Assembly (NCBI GenBank): GCA_029990205.1
Contig: JAPEKQ010000001.1
Location: forward strand, 214,226-278,225
Source: a bacterium
Lineage (GTDB): Bacteria; Joyebacterota; Joyebacteria; Joyebacterales; Joyebacteraceae
Direction: 5' to 3'
Length of the DNA stretch: 64,000 bases
Below are positions 9,417 to 16,355 of the stretch, piece by piece. The notes under the pieces were generated by a model that was not told where the DNA came from, did no database searches, and worked only from the letters and a program-made list of their open reading frames with translations. Made by a program: the position numbers and the translations under genes. Within the stretch, counting starts at the first letter, position 1. Every line of letters begins with the position of its first letter.

Positions 9417-9445
9417 ATTATACTCCAACACCCCAATTGAGTCCA
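9417..9445 (-). promoter_or_regulatory. Predicted sigma-70 promoter of the energy operon
   Basis: Read on the minus strand, a TGGACT hexamer (four of six matches to TTGACA) is followed after exactly 17 bases by a perfect TATAAT. Transcription would begin near 9410 and run through the P-loop gene, sucCD, korDABC, ndk and the nuoEF-like pair. The local sequence is conspicuously AT-rich for this genome. Confidence 0.6.
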
Positions 9446-9506
9446 CCCTCAAAGGGATATTTCGACCCCTCGCCGACGCGAAGCGCGCCCCGGGAACGGG
9501 GGCCGG

Positions 9507-9998
9507 TCAGTCCTCCGGGACTCCCTCTCCGAGCTCGTGGATGCGGGCGATGATATCCCGTGTCGAATGGCCCTCGAGAGCCTCCATCGCGACCACCCGC
9601 CCGCCAGCGTCTTCCACGACGTCCGCGCCGACGATGGTCTCGCGCGAATACCCCGCGCCCTTGACGAGCACGTGGGGGACGATGTGGGCGATCAGCTCGT
9701 ACGGGGTGTCCTCGGAGAAGAGACAGACGTAGTCGACCACGCCCAGGGCGGCCACGACGGCCGCGCGGTCGTCCTCGGCGACGACGGGCCGCGTCGGGCC
9801 CTTGAGACGGCGGACCGAGTCGTCCGTATTGACGCCGACGACGAGCACGTCGCCGAGCGCCTTCGCCCTCGCGAGGTAGTCAACGTGACCGTGGTGGAGG
9901 ATATCGAAGCACCCGTTCGAGAAGACGACAGTTCGACCGGCCTCCCGCTCCGATCTGCACACGGCCGCCAGTTCCTCCCGCGACACGACTCTACCCAC
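9507..9998 (-). CDS. rfaE2: D-glycero-beta-D-manno-heptose 1-phosphate adenylyltransferase
   Basis: 163-residue nucleotidyltransferase that activates heptose 1-phosphate with ATP to ADP-heptose for the lipopolysaccharide core. The HxGH nucleotide-binding motif is in NGCFDILHHGHVDYL and the length matches the stand-alone enzyme. The GTG start at 9998 is chosen because GGAGGAGG lies six bases ahead, inside the 3' end of rfaE1; the two frames overlap by eight bases. This is the split form of the enzyme that enterobacteria make as the fused HldE. Confidence 0.9.
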   Translation of the reverse strand: MGRVVSREELAAVCRSEREAGRTVVFSNGCFDILHHGHVDYLARAKALGDVLVVGVNTDDSVRRLKGPTRPVVAEDDRAAVVAALGVVDYVCLFSEDTPYELIAHIVPHVLVKGAGYSRETIVGADVVEDAGGRVVAMEALEGHSTRDIIARIHELGEGVPED

Positions 9999-11004
9999 CG
10001 GCGACCTCCTCCAACTCCTCGAACGATCGACGGATCTCATCGACCGAGATCGACGCCGTGCCGATCTCCCGGATGACAACGCCCGCGGCGTGGTTCGCGA
10101 TCATCGCGGCCTCGACCATCGAGGCTCCGGCCGCGAGCGCCACGCCGAGCACGCTGACGACCGTGTCGCCGGCGCCGGTGACGTCGAAGACCTCACGCGC
10201 CACCGTCGGCAGATGCGCGTACTCACCACCCCGCATGAACAGCGACATCCCATGCTCGCCGCGGGTGACGATGACGCATTCCGCGTCCAGTCGCTCGCGC
10301 AGCTCCCATCCTCCACGGAGCAGGTCGTCGTCCGTGGCCATCGCATACCCGACCGCGCCGGCCGCCTCCTTGAGGTTCGGCGTGATGGCAGTCACTCCGC
10401 GATAGCGTGAGAAGTGTGACTCCTTCGGGTCGACGCAGACACGCGTCCCGCCGCCCCGCGCGGCATCGAGCGCCGCCTCGAGCGTCCGCTCACCGACGAC
10501 GCCCTTCCCGTAGTCGGAGATGATGAGAACGTCGGCCGCGGGCACGGCCTCACGAATCGAGGCGATGACCGATTCCTCGTCCGCCCCGGACAGCGCGTGC
10601 GCGTGCTCCCGGTCGGCGCGCACCACCTGCTGGTTGTGCGCGATGATGCGAGTCTTGGTCGTCGTCGGTCGACCATCGACCTTCAGCAGATGCCCCACAC
10701 CCACTCCGCGCGCGGACAAGCGATCCACGAGGCTTCTGCCGTGGTCGTCGTCCCCGACGACGCCGATGACGTCCGCCGCGGCTCCGAGCGCCGCCACGTT
10801 CTCCGCGACGTTCGCCGCCCCGCCGAACCGGACGGTCTCGTCACGCACCTCGACGACCGGGACCGGAGCCTCGGGCGATATCCTGTTGACCTCGCCCCAG
10901 ATGTAGCGGTCCAGCATCGCGTCACCCAGGATCGTGACACGCCGCCCGCCGAAACCATCGAGTAGCTCGTTCACTCTGCCCATCTCAATCGTGTTCGAAC
11001 TCAC
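9991..11004 (-). CDS. rfaE1: D-glycero-beta-D-manno-heptose-7-phosphate kinase
   Basis: 337-residue PfkB-family kinase that phosphorylates heptose 7-phosphate at C1. Visible motifs are the N-terminal ILGDAMLDRYIWGEV, the GGAANVAENVA substrate region and the C-terminal GAGDTVVS motif that holds the catalytic aspartate. A GTG at 11004 follows AGGGAG at good spacing and is preferred; an ATG seven codons later is the alternative. It overlaps rfaE2, so both are made from one message. Confidence 0.9.
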   Translation of the reverse strand: MSSNTIEMGRVNELLDGFGGRRVTILGDAMLDRYIWGEVNRISPEAPVPVVEVRDETVRFGGAANVAENVAALGAAADVIGVVGDDDHGRSLVDRLSARGVGVGHLLKVDGRPTTTKTRIIAHNQQVVRADREHAHALSGADEESVIASIREAVPAADVLIISDYGKGVVGERTLEAALDAARGGGTRVCVDPKESHFSRYRGVTAITPNLKEAAGAVGYAMATDDDLLRGGWELRERLDAECVIVTRGEHGMSLFMRGGEYAHLPTVAREVFDVTGAGDTVVSVLGVALAAGASMVEAAMIANHAAGVVIREIGTASISVDEIRRSFEELEEVAGG

Positions 11005-11082
11005 CTGGTCTCCCTTTCGATGGTGTCCGCCGTGTGAAAGACCACCACGGATGCGCGTCACCAGCAACTGCGCGGCACGGCG

Positions 11083-11111
11083 ATGCTATTGCAGCGCTCC
11101 CCACAAGTCAA
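11083..11111 (-). promoter_or_regulatory. Predicted promoter of rfaE1-rfaE2
   Basis: On the minus strand TTGACT and TAGCAT are separated by 17 bases. Transcription would start near 11076, giving a leader of about 70 bases before the rfaE1 GTG. Confidence 0.5.
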
Positions 11112-11141
11112 GGACGGCCGCCCCATGCGGGACGGCCGTCC
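11112..11141 (-). terminator. GC-rich hairpin between the repeat protein gene and rfaE1
   Basis: A nine-base-pair perfect stem (GGACGGCCG with CGGCCGTCC) and a 12-base loop lie directly upstream of the rfaE1 promoter and about 105 bases after the stop of the upstream gene. There is no clean U-tract on the minus strand (TTGACTTGT follows), so it is at best a weak intrinsic terminator or a boundary structure. The rest of 11005-11245 shows no gene. Confidence 0.35.
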
Positions 11142-11245
11142 GTTGTCTCACTGTGATATCCGCTTCTCGCCCAGCCTGCGTCACCGGCTGGCGCGCAAGG
11201 CGCCGGCTTGGCGGACTCGGCATCCGCCGACCCCGCAGTCCCACG

Positions 11246-12103
11246 TCACGTCAGCTTCACCGGCTCGATCTTGCGTCTGCGGCGCGGCTTGCGTTTCGGG
11301 TGCTCCGGCACGATGAGGTCCGGATAGGCGTTGTGAAGCGCCTGAATGGAGGACCCCTTGAAGCAGCCGGTCAGCATCCCGCCGAGCCCGTACTCTCTGA
11401 ACAGGTGATACGTCACGTCCTGGAACACACGGTCCCGCGGCACACCGAGCTTGTCCTCGACGAGCCAGCGTGTGGCCCGGCGCGCATTCTCCAATCCCTT
11501 CGCGCCCTGCCAGAAGTTCTTCGGAACGTTCCTGAACTCCCACGGATAGAACCGGCCCGGGTACGCGTTCTCGATGGCGCGGAAGAACGAACCGCGGAAG
11601 CAGACCGAGAGCATCCCCCGGAGGTTGTACTTCCCGAATGTCGTCGCGGAGATGCGCTGCGGGATCTCTTCGACCGAGCAGCCTTCTTTCTCCTCGATCA
11701 TCCAGCGCGTGGCTTCGGCTGCCAGCTTGAACCGGTCCGGTCCCTGCCACATGCCTTTGACGTTGAACTGCCACTTGTGGAATCGACCGGGGTACGCGTT
11801 GTCGATCGCCTTGTACGGCGACCAGTCGAAGCAGCTGCCCAGCATCCAGGTCAGCCCGTTGTCATAGAAGAGCTTCTTGTGGATCGCGCGAGGGATGTCC
11901 TCGACTGCGATCTGAAGCTTGTCCTCGAGGAGGTACCGCGTGATGGTGGCCGCGCGCTGTTTGCCCGTGGGCCCTTCGAAGAAGTTGTTCGGAAACCGCC
12001 TACGCCGTTTCGTTGAGACGTCCTCATATATGCGGACTATCTCTTCACGTTCGAGGTCGGGCGCGACGGTTCTCGCGTCCAGCCCGTTCAGTTCCGCAAC
12101 CAT
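11246..12103 (-). CDS. Protein of unknown function built from three ~75-residue repeats
   Basis: 285 residues without signal peptide or membrane segment. After a 40-residue charged N-terminus it consists of three tandem copies of one unit, at about residues 41-113, 118-190 and 197-268. Each unit opens with an aromatic-W/F-x-G motif, continues with an A-x-x-A-x-RW-L/M-x-E-[DE]K helix and ends with GML-x-x-CF-x-GS, AI-x-NAYPGRF and PWEF or a variant. The C-terminus is strongly basic (KRKPRRRRK), suggesting contact with nucleic acid; this is inference. It loosely recalls repeat families listed only as DUFs (DUF4046 comes to mind), which could not be verified. It stands alone, divergent from the DUF3467 gene. 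Confidence 0.7.
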   Translation of the reverse strand: MVAELNGLDARTVAPDLEREEIVRIYEDVSTKRRRRFPNNFFEGPTGKQRAATITRYLLEDKLQIAVEDIPRAIHKKLFYDNGLTWMLGSCFDWSPYKAIDNAYPGRFHKWQFNVKGMWQGPDRFKLAAEATRWMIEEKEGCSVEEIPQRISATTFGKYNLRGMLSVCFRGSFFRAIENAYPGRFYPWEFRNVPKNFWQGAKGLENARRATRWLVEDKLGVPRDRVFQDVTYHLFREYGLGGMLTGCFKGSSIQALHNAYPDLIVPEHPKRKPRRRRKIEPVKLT

Positions 12104-12467
12104 AGCCCCTCCAGTCTACAGTCCGGACAACTGACAAAGCTGTTGAATCGCAGGTTGTAGCTCGTTGTCCATTAACACAGGTTGTGGCGCGTGTCAATCA
12201 CCACGGTCAAGATATCACTTCCACCAGAACGTGTCAAGAGGAATGTTCGCTAAAGGTCACAGCCGTCACTTTCCGCGCTTGCTCACCTCGACGAACGGTG
12301 TACTCGCTGGCGCGGATCCGGCCCATGAATACGCCGTCGGAGTCTTCATCGATGCCACTCCGAGACAGGCGCGTCGGATCCGGAACTCGGGCGCACCCCT
12401 CTCCCCAATCCGAATCATCTCTCATTCCAGTGGCACGAGGCTTGCTAACGGCCCGCCCAAAAAGGGC
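12104..12467. other. Divergent intergenic region, no gene seen
   Basis: About 360 bases separate the repeat-protein gene (minus) from the promoter of the DUF3467 gene (plus). The sequence is less GC-rich than its surroundings near 12120-12260. On the minus strand a TTGACA at 12209-12214 is followed after 15 bases by GTTAAT, a possible but badly spaced promoter for the repeat-protein gene. Short open frames on both strands lack ribosome binding sites and recognisable products. Confidence 0.4.
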
Positions 12468-12496
12468 TTGACACTCCTCCACCTCACTCCTATCTT
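12468..12496 (+). promoter_or_regulatory. Predicted strong promoter of the DUF3467 gene
   Basis: A consensus TTGACA is followed after 17 bases by TATCTT, giving a start near 12503 and a leader of about 50 bases. It is one of only two consensus -35 boxes with 17-base spacing recognised in the window, and the only confident plus-strand promoter. Confidence 0.65.
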
Positions 12497-12554
12497 AGCG
12501 CAAACCGATGGCTCAGTGGCCGCTTGGCTGGCGGCAGACGGAGAGGCGCAGCTA

Positions 12555-12845
12555 GTGGCCGAGCAGAAGAAGATCAACATCGAGCTCCGGGACGAAGAAG
12601 CTGAGGGCGTCTACGCCAACTTCGCCGTGATCACTCACTCCCCCGCGGAGTTCGTGGTCGACTTCATCCGGGTGCTGCCGGGGACCAAGAAGAGCCGGGT
12701 CCACGCGCGGATCGTGATGGCGCCACAGAATGTGAAGGCCTTCTCACAGGCCCTGGCCGACAACATCGAGAAGTACGAGGCCAAGCACGGAGAGATCCAG
12801 GCTGCCGGCAAGGGGCAGTCAGACAAGCAGATAGGCTTCCAGTAG
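12555..12845 (+). CDS. DUF3467 domain protein
   Basis: 96-residue protein matching the small DUF3467 family: EGVYANFAVITHSPAEFVVDFIRVLPG is the characteristic core, followed by the ARIVMAPQNVKAFSQALADNIEKYE helix region. Members are widespread and their function is not known. The GTG at 12555 is chosen because GGAGAGG lies eight bases upstream and the family starts here; the frame is open further up but that part overlaps the promoter. It is followed after 265 bases by an outer-membrane protein on the same strand. Confidence 0.85.
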   Translation: MAEQKKINIELRDEEAEGVYANFAVITHSPAEFVVDFIRVLPGTKKSRVHARIVMAPQNVKAFSQALADNIEKYEAKHGEIQAAGKGQSDKQIGFQ

Positions 12846-13110
12846 GCTGTGCCCCATGGGCAGGGAGGACTGGAGAGACAGATACCCGTGGTCCCGGAGG
12901 GGCTCGGGCGGGCCGAGACCCGGCTGAAACCTCACGGGAATGCGGGCGGTCGGACAGGACATGAGAGGCTTTCTACGGTCCACTTGGTGTCTGGGAGAGG
13001 CACCCGTGAATCCGGAGGGAGGTACGAGCACGGAGAACCAACTGGGAGACCAGGGAAGTTCAGAGTGTTGGTGGAGCGATAAGGGCAGGGTTCAATCAGG
13101 GGGTTATGTG

Positions 13111-13989
13111 ATGAGACGCAGCATGCTTTCGATCATGGTCGTGACGCTGGTGCTGGCGATGGCCGTCAGCGCTGGTGCTTGGGACAGGCTGTACACGAAC
13201 GACTCCGCCATGACGCACGATGCCGGTACCTTCGGCGTCACCGGCGGCCTGGTCTACTTCATGGCCAACGGCTTCTACGATCACGAGGGCGAGAAGGAAG
13301 ACTTTGAGGGTGATGCTGCCATGACGACCATGGGCATCCCGATCAACCTCTACTACAGCGTCATGGACCAGCTTGAGGTCGGCGTCCAGCCGATCTTCTG
13401 GATGAACTCCTACACCGACTACGACGGTGACGAGTTCGACTCCACGGGTCTCGGCGACACCTGGATCACGGCCAAGTACAACTTCATGCCCGAGCCGCTC
13501 CTGAGCGCTCGCGCCGGCGTCAAGCTTCCTACCGGCGACGACGAGGGTGACGAGGACAACGGTCCGGTGGGCAGCGGCACGACGGACTTCGACGTCGCGC
13601 TGATGTTCGGCATGCCGGCTGGTCCTGGCATGTTCGGCGCGCAGGCCGGCTACCGGATGTTCGGCACGCACGAGTACGACTACGTGGTCCGTGAGACGAT
13701 CGAGGGCAAGTGCGGTTCGCAGATCCACTTCGCCGCCTGCTACATGTACCCGATGAGCGACATGCTCGACCTCAAGGTTGCCGTGGACGGCTTCTTCGGC
13801 AGCGATGACGAGTTCGACGGCGAGACGGTCGAGGACAGCGCGATGAACATGGTCTCGCTGAACCCGGGCATCGTCTACCTGATGGACAACGGCATGGACG
13901 TCGGTCTCGACATCCACTACGTCCTGATGGGTCAGAACACGTACGCCGAGTGGGGCCTTGGCCTGTGGCTCGGATGGAGCAACATGTAG
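13111..13989 (+). CDS. Outer-membrane beta-barrel protein, probably abundant
   Basis: 292 residues with a clear signal peptide (MRRSMLSIMVVTLVLAMAVSAGAWD, cleavage after AGA) followed by alternating aromatic and polar strands such as PINLYYSVMDQLEVGVQPIF and ARAGVKLPTGDDEGDE. The pattern matches transporter-type barrels of the MetA-pathway-of-phenol-degradation class; the transported molecule is unknown. The mature part is very acidic. The ATG follows AGGGGG seven bases upstream. Codon choice is strongly biased to a few C-ending codons and a strong terminator follows, both typical of a highly expressed gene. The reverse strand is also open across the gene but has no signal peptide or ribosome site. 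Confidence 0.8.
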   Translation: MRRSMLSIMVVTLVLAMAVSAGAWDRLYTNDSAMTHDAGTFGVTGGLVYFMANGFYDHEGEKEDFEGDAAMTTMGIPINLYYSVMDQLEVGVQPIFWMNSYTDYDGDEFDSTGLGDTWITAKYNFMPEPLLSARAGVKLPTGDDEGDEDNGPVGSGTTDFDVALMFGMPAGPGMFGAQAGYRMFGTHEYDYVVRETIEGKCGSQIHFAACYMYPMSDMLDLKVAVDGFFGSDDEFDGETVEDSAMNMVSLNPGIVYLMDNGMDVGLDIHYVLMGQNTYAEWGLGLWLGWSNM

Positions 13990-14027
13990 CATCCGTCAGG
14001 CCTCGGCCTGACTGCAGCAGATAGACG

Positions 14028-14060
14028 AACGGGGGGACCGCTGAGTGGTTCCCCCGTTTT
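14028..14060 (+). terminator. Rho-independent terminator of the outer-membrane protein gene
   Basis: A 12-base-pair stem (AACGGGGGGACC with GGTTCCCCCGTT, including one G-T pair) and a seven-base loop end in TTTT. It lies about 40 bases after the stop codon and ends the only plus-strand transcription unit. Confidence 0.85.
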
Positions 14061-14075
14061 GCATGCTGTGCGGTC

Positions 14076-14135
14076 GTGCGGCGTGGGTTCGTGCGGCGTG
14101 GGTTCGTGCGGCGTGGGTTCGTGCGGCGTGGGTTC
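14076..14135. repeat. Four perfect tandem copies of a 15-base unit
   Basis: The unit GTGCGGCGTGGGTTC is repeated four times without a mismatch, between the plus-strand terminator and the stop of the convergent acyltransferase gene. A partial copy (GTGCGG) follows. The unit length is a multiple of three but the array lies outside both coding regions. It looks like a minisatellite formed by slippage. Confidence 0.95.
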
Positions 14136-14166
14136 GATGGTCGTGCGGGACGGATGAGGCGCGCGG

Positions 14167-15078
14167 CTACTCGGCGGCGGGCGGACGCGTCTTCCAGCGC
14201 CTGTGCATCCAGAAGTACTGCTCGGGGTACCGTCGAATGAACTCCTCGAAGACTCGCGTGTAGCCCTGGGTGAGCTGCTGGACGCGGACGTCCGTGTCGA
14301 GCTCTTCCGGCGGCACCGGCACGGGCGGATTGACGACGATCTCGTGCCTGCCCCCCTCGTGACGCACGATCATGGCGGGCAGCAGCGGCGCACCCGTCGA
14401 CTCGGCGAAGCGTCCTGCGCCGTACGGGGTCGAGGCGGGCCGACCGAGAAAATCGACGAACACGCCCCGCTTGCCGGCGTCCTGGTCCGAGAGCCACAGC
14501 ACGAGACGGTTCGAGCGCAGAGCCCGGAAGATACCCTTCAGACTCCCCGTCATCGGGACGATCTCGCCCCCGAACCTCGCCCTCAGCCGATTCATGACAC
14601 CGTCGACCAGGAGATTGTGCTGCTCGCCGACAAGGAACGTGATCGGATAGCCCATCGTCGCGATCGTGGCGTAGTACTCCCAGTTCCCGAAGTGCCCCGA
14701 GGGGATGATGGCGCCCTTCCCGGCCTCGAGCGCGGCATCGAGGTGCTCGCGTCCCGTCAGTGAGACGGTGCGCTCGACATCGGCCGCCGTCACCCGTGAG
14801 AACCGAGCGAACTCGAAGGTCATCCGACCGAAGTTGCGATAGGACTCGCGGGCGATGCGGTCCAGCTCTTCCGCGCTGATGTCGGGACCGAGCGCGCGTT
14901 CGATCTGTTCCAGAACGACTCGGCGACGGATCCCGAGTGGGGACCACGCGAACGCGCCGAACGCAGCGCCGAGCTCACGCGCCGCGCCCGCGGGCAGAGC
15001 GCAGAGCAGCCCCTGAAACGCTCGCACGCCGGCGTACTCGAGCCGGTGCGACATCGTGGTCTTACGGTTTCGAGCCAC
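14167..15078 (-). CDS. Lipid A biosynthesis acyltransferase (LpxL/HtrB family)
   Basis: 303-residue member of the LpxL/LpxM family, which transfers a secondary acyl chain to lipid A at the inner membrane. The catalytic H-x4-D/E motif is SGHFGNWEYY, and LSDQDAGKRGVFVDFLGRPA and the QYFWMHRRWKTRP end are family hallmarks. The start is a GTG after GAGGGAGAGGG. The N-terminus is only weakly hydrophobic. Substrate chain length and acceptor cannot be read from sequence. It lies 94 bases downstream of the DUF362 gene. Confidence 0.88.
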   Translation of the reverse strand: MARNRKTTMSHRLEYAGVRAFQGLLCALPAGAARELGAAFGAFAWSPLGIRRRVVLEQIERALGPDISAEELDRIARESYRNFGRMTFEFARFSRVTAADVERTVSLTGREHLDAALEAGKGAIIPSGHFGNWEYYATIATMGYPITFLVGEQHNLLVDGVMNRLRARFGGEIVPMTGSLKGIFRALRSNRLVLWLSDQDAGKRGVFVDFLGRPASTPYGAGRFAESTGAPLLPAMIVRHEGGRHEIVVNPPVPVPPEELDTDVRVQQLTQGYTRVFEEFIRRYPEQYFWMHRRWKTRPPAAE

Positions 15079-15103
15079 GTCCCTCTCCCTCGTTCACTCA
15101 GAT

Positions 15104-15184
15104 GCGGTCGCGCGGCGGCCGCTACGTCAGGCGAACCTGACTCCGGAAGGCGGTCGCGCAGCGGCCGCTGCGTCAGGCGAACTT
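15104..15184. repeat. Imperfect 35-base direct duplication at the DUF362 gene 3' end
   Basis: Bases 15104-15138 and 15150-15184 are the same 35-base segment with three mismatches, offset by 46 bases. The second copy holds the last codons and stop of the DUF362 gene, so the first copy is a remnant of that 3' end lying after the stop. It could have formed by slippage or by a short tandem duplication that shifted the stop. Confidence 0.85.
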
Positions 15185-16315
15185 GTCCGCCAGCCACGAG
15201 AGCTTGATCCGCACCGCCTGGTGCGGACAGACCTCGTGACAGCAGAGACACTCGACGCACGTCTTCCGGTCAACGACCGGGACGTCGTCCGTGAGTGAGA
15301 TAGCCTCCACCGGGCAGCTGCGCATGCAGAGCCCGCAGCGCTCTCCTCCAACACACCCCCACTCCTTCGACATCTCCGGGAGTATCCAAATGAACGGCTT
15401 GAGCGCGCGGACGAGCGGGTCCGGAATGTAGTTCAGGATGCCCGTCCCCGGGAGCTTGAACCCCTCGGTGTCGAACGAGCCCGGGGACTCCCCCACGATA
15501 TCGATGGCTGCGGGGTCGTCGGTCCCAAGTCCGCGTTCCGCTGCGAGTCGGATCATGTGGACGCGCCTGACGTCCATACCGAGCATCCCGGCCGCCACCG
15601 TGTCCATGGCGACCGCGTCGGTCCCGGCCATCACGGCGCCGACGTACCTGGCCTTCCCGCCCGACGGACCGTCGCCCTCCATCGCCATGACACCGTCCAT
15701 GATGTGGAGCGCCGGAGCGACCAGCGAGTGGACGTCGACGACGAACCTGCTGAACGGAGCCGGACGTCCGGCGAGATTGTGGAGCCTCGCCTTGCCGAAC
15801 CCGGGAATAGCGCCGAACGTGTTCTTGATGGCGCCCGTGTAGAGCGTGAGCATGTGGGTCTTGAGCTTGGGGACGTTGATGACGACGTCGGCATCGACGA
15901 CGGGGCGCGCAAGCATGTACTCGCGCTCGATTCCCTGACTCGGCACCGAACCGGCGGCCTCGAAGCTCACGAGCGGAACGCCCGTCCGCTCCGAGAGGTC
16001 CTTCATCCCCGTGTTCTTCCAGACGCGGTCGACGCCCCGGATGGCCCCGCCCGGGCTGTCGCCGATGGTCGGCTCACCACCGGCGTCGCGAACCAGCTCG
16101 ATGATGGCCTCGAGAACGGATGGATGGGTCGTGATGGCCCGGTCCGGGTTCTTCGCGGAGAGAAGGTTCGGTTTGATCAGAACCTTCTGCCCGGGCTTGA
16201 CGAACGTCGACATCCCGCCCACCGCGTCGACGGCCGCCGCGACGGCCGCGCGTATCGCAGTGAGTTCGTAGTCGGCGCTCCGCGAGATCGAAACGACCGC
16301 TCTCTGTTCCGACAT
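15173..16315 (-). CDS. DUF362 family protein with C-terminal 2x4Fe-4S ferredoxin domain
   Basis: 380-residue cytoplasmic protein. The DUF362 domain fills about residues 1-300 (KVLIKPNLLS, THPSVLEAIIELV, NVPKLKTHMLTLYTGAIKN). Two 4Fe-4S motifs follow, CGLCMRSCPVEA and CVECLCCHEVCPHQA. Family members are iron-sulfur proteins of unknown reaction. The ATG at 16315 follows GGGAGAGGGG; the frame opens 41 codons earlier without family similarity. A hydrophobic segment near PFIWILPEM separates the domains. Confidence 0.88.
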   Translation of the reverse strand: MSEQRAVVSISRSADYELTAIRAAVAAAVDAVGGMSTFVKPGQKVLIKPNLLSAKNPDRAITTHPSVLEAIIELVRDAGGEPTIGDSPGGAIRGVDRVWKNTGMKDLSERTGVPLVSFEAAGSVPSQGIEREYMLARPVVDADVVINVPKLKTHMLTLYTGAIKNTFGAIPGFGKARLHNLAGRPAPFSRFVVDVHSLVAPALHIMDGVMAMEGDGPSGGKARYVGAVMAGTDAVAMDTVAAGMLGMDVRRVHMIRLAAERGLGTDDPAAIDIVGESPGSFDTEGFKLPGTGILNYIPDPLVRALKPFIWILPEMSKEWGCVGGERCGLCMRSCPVEAISLTDDVPVVDRKTCVECLCCHEVCPHQAVRIKLSWLADKFA

Positions 16316-16355
16316 CGACCCCTCTCCCGTCCTGCGTTCCGTGTCGTTCGCGTCT

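Noticed and set aside
6806..9553. Long plus-strand open frame (915 codons) opposite sucC and its upstream gene
   Set aside because: It is the complement of well-conserved genes, has Arg/Asp-rich low-complexity composition typical of antisense frames in GC-rich DNA, and has no ribosome site or family.
12165..12554. N-terminal extension of the DUF3467 protein
   Set aside because: The open frame continues upstream but crosses the predicted promoter, and the family begins at the GTG with a ribosome site.
13096..13992. 298-codon minus-strand frame over the plus-strand barrel gene
   Set aside because: His/Val/Arg-rich with no signal peptide; the plus frame has a signal peptide, ribosome site and terminator.
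14076..14135. CRISPR array
   Set aside because: The 15-base units are directly contiguous with no spacers and no cas genes are present.
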